Positions 63,547-64,000 of a DNA stretch of 64,000 nt are shown one piece after another. The DNA comes from Algoriphagus antarcticus. Lineage in GTDB: Bacteria; Bacteroidota; Bacteroidia; Cytophagales; Cyclobacteriaceae. The DNA lies in contig NZ_MSSW01000031.1 of NCBI RefSeq assembly GCF_002150685.1, positions 62,001 to 126,000 on the forward strand. The letters run 5' to 3'. A program made the translations under genes and the position numbers. The notes under the pieces are model-generated. The model had not been told where the DNA came from and did not search any database. It worked only from the letters and a program-made list of their open reading frames with translations. The first letter of the stretch is position 1; the number at the start of each line of letters is the position of its first letter.

Positions 63547-64000
63547 TTACAATTTGATTTCTCCCAAAAAATGGTCGAAGGTATCGCCTCTCAATCCGAG
63601 TCGAATAGTTTCCAAAGGAATAATTTCAGAAGGGCTGATATTTCCAAGGTTCACATTTGCACCGATCAGCTTGATAAACCAAACCTGCTGGGATTTGATT
63701 GGAGCTTCCCAAATGATTCTTTCTTCAGGGATCTGAGTTAGAATTTCCTCCACGAGTCCTTGTCTTACTTCTCCAGAATCTCTGAATAGACCTACGTTTC
63801 CGCCTTCTCTAGCTTCTCCGATTACTTTCCAGGCACCAGCATCTAATTCTTTACGCATCTGCTCTATCCATTTATATGGGGGAATGATTTTCGCAGCATC
63901 CTTAGAGCCAACTTCTGAAAGTACCGTCACTTGCTTGGCTAGCGTAGTAATGTATTCACACTTTTTATCGTGATCTAGTGAAATAGAACCATCCGACACT
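63547..64000 (-). CDS. Phosphosulfolactate synthase (ComA) family protein, N-terminus cut by window edge
   Basis: The C-terminal 150 or so residues are visible and open to the window edge: SDGSISLDHDKKCEYITTLA, VLSEVGSKDAAKIIPPYKWI, ELDAGAWKVIGEAREGGNVG, VRQGLVEEILTQIPEERIIW, EAPIKSQQVWFIKLIGANVN, LGNISPSEIIPLETIRLGLR. These match the ComA/phosphosulfolactate synthase fold, which adds sulfite to phosphoenolpyruvate in archaeal coenzyme M synthesis and in some bacterial sulfolactate pathways. Which reaction it has in Bacteroidota is not settled. Confidence 0.85.
   Translation of the reverse strand, partial: VSDGSISLDHDKKCEYITTLAKQVTVLSEVGSKDAAKIIPPYKWIEQMRKELDAGAWKVIGEAREGGNVGLFRDSGEVRQGLVEEILTQIPEERIIWEAPIKSQQVWFIKLIGANVNLGNISPSEIIPLETIRLGLRGDTFDHFLGEIKL

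Overview
The window looks like a chromosome segment of a Bacteroidota bacterium of the order Cytophagales, most like Algoriphagus and other Cyclobacteriaceae. Grounds are the moderately AT-rich DNA, the frequent lack of clear Shine-Dalgarno sites, Cytophagales-like housekeeping groups (rbfA next to a LolC-type permease; rpiB-tatC-glyA; lptC-small membrane protein-CorC-type protein-PpiD) and the type of contractile injection system present. The genus is inferred; no rRNA or other marker is present.

Left edge (1-2.5 kb): a LolC/LolE-type permease (cut by the edge) and rbfA on the minus strand, then a polytopic membrane protein on the plus strand. At 2.6-4.3 kb lie a LuxR-type regulator with a degenerate receiver domain, two near-identical 16-bp palindromes just after its stop codon, and about 880 bp of AT-rich DNA without a gene.

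Centre (4.3-36 kb): a nearly continuous plus-strand locus for an extracellular contractile injection system (eCIS). In order: a glycosyltransferase/second GT-like/methyltransferase fusion; a Pvc16-like cap protein (DUF4255); an unknown candidate second cap protein; one sheath gene; tube; tube initiator; a 51-residue DUF5908 protein; a LysM adaptor; the gp27/gp5-like spike; a small 83-residue protein; gp25; two large baseplate wedge proteins (J-like Pvc11 and Pvc12-like); a 964-residue protein at the fibre position; the tape measure protein; and the AAA+ ATPase. Then come three candidate cargo proteins that share an N-terminal module and a DUF4157 (eCIS core) domain with HELTH, ending in different C-terminal parts: an unknown domain, a second zincin resembling M35 peptidases, and a 1760-residue protein with hydrophobic and Arg-rich regions. 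Two of them have a tightly linked downstream gene that could be an immunity or chaperone protein. No PAAR protein, recognisable adhesin, T6SS membrane complex or phage capsid gene is present.

Right part (36-64 kb): a TPR lipoprotein, a STAS-like protein, a decayed duplicate of the 3' end of rpiB with its terminator, a subtilisin-like lipoprotein, then housekeeping genes: rpiB, tatC, glyA, an AEC permease, inositol monophosphatase, rsmI, pterin dehydratase, DUF493, PpiD, CorC-type protein, lptC, a TPR protein, an outer-membrane beta-barrel, coaX, anmK, an amino-acid dehydrogenase, nhaD, tag, alr, purU, aroE, DUF368 and a phosphosulfolactate synthase-like gene cut by the right edge.

In the working model, the structural genes build a particle of the AlgoCIS/Afp/PVC type, the ATPase and tape measure govern assembly and length, and the DUF4157 proteins are loaded as cargo. 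Loading, toxicity, immunity and the role of the sugar-modifying enzyme are inferences.
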